From the NCBI GenBank assembly GCA_005884115.1, contig VAXW01000004.1:124001-188000 (forward strand): a stretch of 64,000 nucleotides of DNA, written 5' to 3'. Below are positions 61,633-64,000 of this stretch, one piece after another; within the stretch, counting starts at the first letter, position 1, and each line of letters starts with the position of its first letter. A program made the translations under genes and the position numbers. The notes below the pieces were generated by a model. The model was not told where the DNA came from, searched no databases, and saw nothing but the letters and a program-made list of their open reading frames with translations. This DNA comes from Actinomycetota bacterium (GTDB lineage: Bacteria; Actinomycetota; Thermoleophilia; Solirubrobacterales; Solirubrobacteraceae).

Positions 61633-62284
61633 CGTGTCCTCCTGGTTCGTTGGATATCGAGGCCGTTCCGCGCCACAGCAGCGCCATCGCAGTCGCCATC
61701 GTGGCGCGCGCCTCGGCCTCCGAGCTCTCTCCCACCTCGAGCAGCGCGTCGAGCGCGATCCCGTTCGCGACCGCCGCCACGATCCGCGCGAGGCGCTCGT
61801 AGGGCACCGAGGAGTCGATCCCCGCGTCCTCCATCATTCGCTGCATCTCGACCGCCGCTCCCGAGCGGAACGAGCGCAGCTGCTCGGCGAGGCGCCGTCC
61901 GGGCTCCCGCTGACGGGCCGCGACGCAGGCAAACTCCCAGAACAGCACGTTCCACTCGCGGTCAAAGTGCATCGCATCCATCGCCCGCGCGGCCCAGCGC
62001 TCGGGCGTGAGCTCCGGTGGCCGCGCCGCATCCGGCTCCGCCCGGATCTCCGCAGAGCGAGCGGCGAGGCGTTCTTCCAGCAGCGCATGGAACAGATCCT
62101 GCTTTGAATCGAAGTTGTAATAGAGCGCGCCCTTGGAGACCCCCGCCTCCGCGACGATCGCATCGAGTGTCGCTCCGTGGTAGCCCTCGCTCGAGAACAC
62201 GCGGTACGCGGCGTCGAGCACCCGCGCCCTGGTTCGCGCTCGACGCTCGGACTGCCTGACGGGGACGGGGGCGGGTGTAGCCAT
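61622..62284 (-). CDS. TetR-family transcriptional regulator
   Basis: A 220-residue repressor starting at ATG 62284. The helix-turn-helix is at ~20-65 (RVLDAAYRVFSSEGYHGATL, VAEAGVSKGALYYNFDSKQD). The C-terminal ligand domain is helical. Its stop overlaps the GST start by 11 bases, and a perfect palindromic operator sits four bases before its start codon, overlapping the presumed start site of its own transcript. It therefore very likely represses itself, the GST operon and the divergent membrane-protein gene. Confidence 0.9.
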   Translation of the reverse strand: MATPAPVPVRQSERRARTRARVLDAAYRVFSSEGYHGATLDAIVAEAGVSKGALYYNFDSKQDLFHALLEERLAARSAEIRAEPDAARPPELTPERWAARAMDAMHFDREWNVLFWEFACVAARQREPGRRLAEQLRSFRSGAAVEMQRMMEDAGIDSSVPYERLARIVAAVANGIALDALLEVGESSEAEARATMATAMALLWRGTASISNEPGGHDER

Positions 62285-62287
62285 AAA

Positions 62288-62306
62288 ACCGACCAGTCGG
62301 TATGAT
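62288..62306. promoter_or_regulatory. TetR operator and overlapping divergent -10 elements
   Basis: ACCGACCAGTCGGT (62288-62301) has perfect 6-bp arms with a two-base centre, a known style of TetR-family site. It abuts TATGAT (62301-62306), a -10 for the rightward gene at 62337. The minus strand has TATCAT at 62308-62303 for the TetR gene, so one bound dimer would block both promoters. Confidence 0.7.
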
Positions 62307-62336
62307 ACCATGCCCGGACATGGAGCGCTCACTGCA

Positions 62337-62756
62337 ATGAACCCACCGGCCGGCGCCGACCCGCGCCCCGGCGACGATCCCCGACGGCTGGCCGCGCGCC
62401 TCGCTGCTCTTCGCACGCTGATCGGCGCCGGAGTCATCCTCGCCCCCGGCCCGACGCTTCGCTCCTGGGGCTACCCACGAAAGGAGCGCGGCTCGGGCAC
62501 GGTGCGCGCGCTGCTCCAGCTGCTCGGCGGGCGAGACGCCGTCCTGGGACTCGCAACGCTCGCAGCTCGCCACGAGCCCAGAGCCTTCCGGAGGATGGTC
62601 ACGGTCGCCGCGGCCTTCGACGCGGGCGACGCGGCGATTGGTCTCGGGCTGCTGGTGCTGCGCGGCGAGACGAGAGTCCCGGCGCTCGCCTGGACCGCCG
62701 TGGCCGCACCATTCAGCGTGATCGGCTGGCGCATCCAGCGAGCGCTACGGGACTGA
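62337..62756 (+). CDS. Small membrane protein (DUF4267-like paralogue)
   Basis: About 139 residues from ATG 62337 (GGAG upstream; an ATG at 62310 would add nine). Three to four hydrophobic segments and the core LLQLLGGRDAVLGLATLAAR relate it to the 121-residue protein at 31252-31617. It is divergent from the TetR gene and shares its operator, so it is probably part of the same regulon. Function is unknown. It lies upstream of the tRNA-Asp gene, which is on the other strand. Confidence 0.7.
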   Translation: MNPPAGADPRPGDDPRRLAARLAALRTLIGAGVILAPGPTLRSWGYPRKERGSGTVRALLQLLGGRDAVLGLATLAARHEPRAFRRMVTVAAAFDAGDAAIGLGLLVLRGETRVPALAWTAVAAPFSVIGWRIQRALRD

Positions 62757-62832
62757 GCGGTCCAGTATCACCCGACCCGTGGGGTCTGCAGGCAGAGCAC
62801 GCGCGCCGTCGGCGAGGTTCGGTGCGCGAAAG

Positions 62833-62906
62833 CGGGAGCGACGGGACTCGAACCCGCGACCTCTGCCGTGACAGGGCAGCGCTCTAACCAGCTGAGCTAC
62901 GCCCCC
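62833..62906 (-). tRNA. tRNA-Asp (anticodon GUC)
   Basis: Read on the minus strand, GGGGGCG pairs with CGCTCCC as acceptor stem, GCTC/GAGC is the D stem, CTGCC/GGCAG encloses the loop CTGTCAC with anticodon GTC, and GCGGG TTCGAGT CCCGT is the T arm. The discriminator is G, as expected for Asp. The 3' CCA is not encoded. There are no signs of an integrated element at its 3' end within the window. Confidence 0.95.
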
Positions 62907-63099
62907 GCGCTTGCGCGGGACTGACGACGCCATCATCGCCCGCTGACTCCAGTATGACAAGGCGGGCCTCCGGGGGGCACTCGCGCTCGCGCCTCCACGC
63001 TGGCTGCCGATCCACGCTTTCACGGCACGCTTACAGGCTGGCGCTCAGCGCGTCCGCGTTGATTGGCCGAGCGGCCAGCCCGTCCGCTAGGCTCCGTGC

Positions 63100-64000
63100 G
63101 TGGCGCTCGAGGGCCCTCCTCCATTGGTGGACGCGAAGCCGCTCTCGGTGTTGCTCCAGGACCTGCGCGACGAGCGCGCTGCGGAGGTGCCGTTTCCTCC
63201 CGGTGAAACGCGCGTCTCCCTCACGCGCACGCGCCGCTTCGCCGCGGAACCGCTGCCGATGCTGCTTGACGCCTACGAGCGCTTCGGTCCGGTCTTCACG
63301 CTGCGGCTGTTCCACTCCAACGTGGTCTTCATGCTGGGTCCGGCGGCCAACCACTACGTCACGGTCTCGCACGCGTCCAACTTCACCTGGCGCGAGGGCC
63401 ACTTCAGGGACCTGATCGGGCTGATGGGGGACGGTCTTTTGACGATCGACGGCGAGTTCCACCGGCGCTCGCGCATGATCATGCTGCCAGCCTTCCACCA
63501 CAAGCACATCGCGGCCTGGGTCGACGTGATCAGCGAGGAGACCAACCGTGCTCTCGACGAGCTCGCGCCGGGCGCGCACCTCGACCTGTACGCGTGGACG
63601 CGACGGCTCGCGCTGCGCGTGGCAATGCGCGCGCTGTTCGGGCTGGATCCCGATGGCGAGCTCGCGCGCGCCGTCGACGCGGCGGGTCTCTTCGAGCAGG
63701 GACTTTCGTTCTACTCCTCGGAGTATCTCCTGCGCATTCTGCGCACGCCGTTTTCGCCGTGGGCGCGGATGCAGCAGGCCGCGCGCAAGCTCGACGTGAT
63801 CATCTACGGCGAGATCTCGCGGCGCCGCGCGACCGGACAACGGGGCAGCGACATCCTCAGCCTGCTGCTGGACGCCGAGGATGAAGATGGCAGCCGGCTC
63901 TCAGATCGCCAGATCCGCGACGAGGTGATGACGCTGCTTTTCGCCGGCCACGACACGACGACCTCGACCGTTTCGTTCATGTTCTATGAGCTGGCGCGAC
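63100..64000 (+). CDS. Cytochrome P450, 5' part (runs off the window)
   Basis: A frame opening at GTG 63100 stays open to the window edge (300 codons). It starts VALEGPPPLVDAKPLSVLLQ and continues with FGPVFTLRLFHSNVVFMLGP and GLMGDGLLTIDGEFHRRSRM (the C-helix heme-propionate region), then the I-helix motif LLFAGHDTTTS near the end. The E-x-x-R and heme-Cys regions lie outside. The layout is closest to CYP families of the fatty-acid or terpene-hydroxylase type, and to the P450 at 42517. The start could also be a GTG a little upstream or downstream. Confidence 0.85.
   Translation, partial: MALEGPPPLVDAKPLSVLLQDLRDERAAEVPFPPGETRVSLTRTRRFAAEPLPMLLDAYERFGPVFTLRLFHSNVVFMLGPAANHYVTVSHASNFTWREGHFRDLIGLMGDGLLTIDGEFHRRSRMIMLPAFHHKHIAAWVDVISEETNRALDELAPGAHLDLYAWTRRLALRVAMRALFGLDPDGELARAVDAAGLFEQGLSFYSSEYLLRILRTPFSPWARMQQAARKLDVIIYGEISRRRATGQRGSDILSLLLDAEDEDGSRLSDRQIRDEVMTLLFAGHDTTTSTVSFMFYELAR

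Noticed and set aside
62833..62906. tRNA-Asp as attachment site of an integrated element
   Set aside because: No integrase gene, no repeated tRNA 3' end and no composition break were found in the visible flanks.

Overview
The window is GC-rich and densely coding, with frequent GTG starts, 4-bp ATGA/GTGA overlaps and few gaps. No space between genes exceeds about 280 bases. Gene content (tandem secreted arylsulfotransferase-like proteins, PspC-toastrack two-component module, several cytochromes P450, an IcmA-type mutase, MmyB-type XRE regulator) fits an actinobacterium, most plausibly class Thermoleophilia (Solirubrobacterales-like). That placement is an inference from content and composition, because there is no rRNA or other taxonomic marker here. 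No insertion sequences, phage genes or CRISPR arrays were seen. One tRNA (Asp, GUC) is present.

0-17.3 kb: a surface-glycan locus. It holds seven glycosyltransferase genes (one a 1168-aa GT8-like/GT4/coiled-coil/methyltransferase fusion), three further methyltransferases, a Wzx-type flippase, a DegT-family sugar aminotransferase and an overlapping Gfo/Idh sugar dehydrogenase. The pattern suggests assembly of a methylated, amino-sugar-containing lipid-linked oligosaccharide that is flipped across the membrane. A polymerase and an initiating transferase are not in view. A 66-bp, ~94% identical piece of the phosphoesterase gene at 17.4 kb lies in front of the aminotransferase gene.

17.4-31.6 kb: secreted phosphoesterase, a large secreted protein with a low-GC patch, a P450/FAD-oxidase pair, a B12-dependent acyl-CoA mutase large subunit with isobutyryl-CoA-type specificity residues, two tandem secreted ASST-family proteins, and a double-headed TetR regulator.

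31.6-41.2 kb: regulation and C1/energy genes. An OmpR/histidine-kinase pair is followed by a quinone-oxidoreductase-like MDR protein divergent from an NAD-dependent formate dehydrogenase whose catalytic and coenzyme residues all match the Pseudomonas-type enzyme. Then come a universal stress protein, a fold-IV PLP enzyme, and a five-gene envelope-stress operon: class III nucleotidyl cyclase, PspC-toastrack protein, 61-aa membrane protein, LiaS/NarX-like kinase, NarL-type regulator.

41.4-48.9 kb: Ca2+/cation antiporter, P450, a hypothetical protein, an XRE/MmyB regulator flanked by two identical palindromic operators and followed by its likely target (FAD monooxygenase), and a secreted lipase with its own inverted-repeat operator.

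49.1-57.5 kb: the most interesting region. Five tightly spaced or overlapping co-directional genes encode a membrane protein fusing a clan-A glycoside hydrolase to a GT2 transferase, a GT-B-like protein, an ABC exporter fused to an aminoglycoside-phosphotransferase (APH) fold, a stand-alone APH-fold kinase, and a ChbG/YdjC deacetylase. I read it as a synthesis, trimming, modification and export system for an oligosaccharide. I do not recognise it as a named system.

57.5-64 kb: small defence/metabolism genes (SnoaL-VOC fusion, ArsR-SRPBCC pair, metallophosphoesterase, TetR-GST-membrane protein operon with a clear operator), tRNA-Asp, and the 5' part of a third P450.
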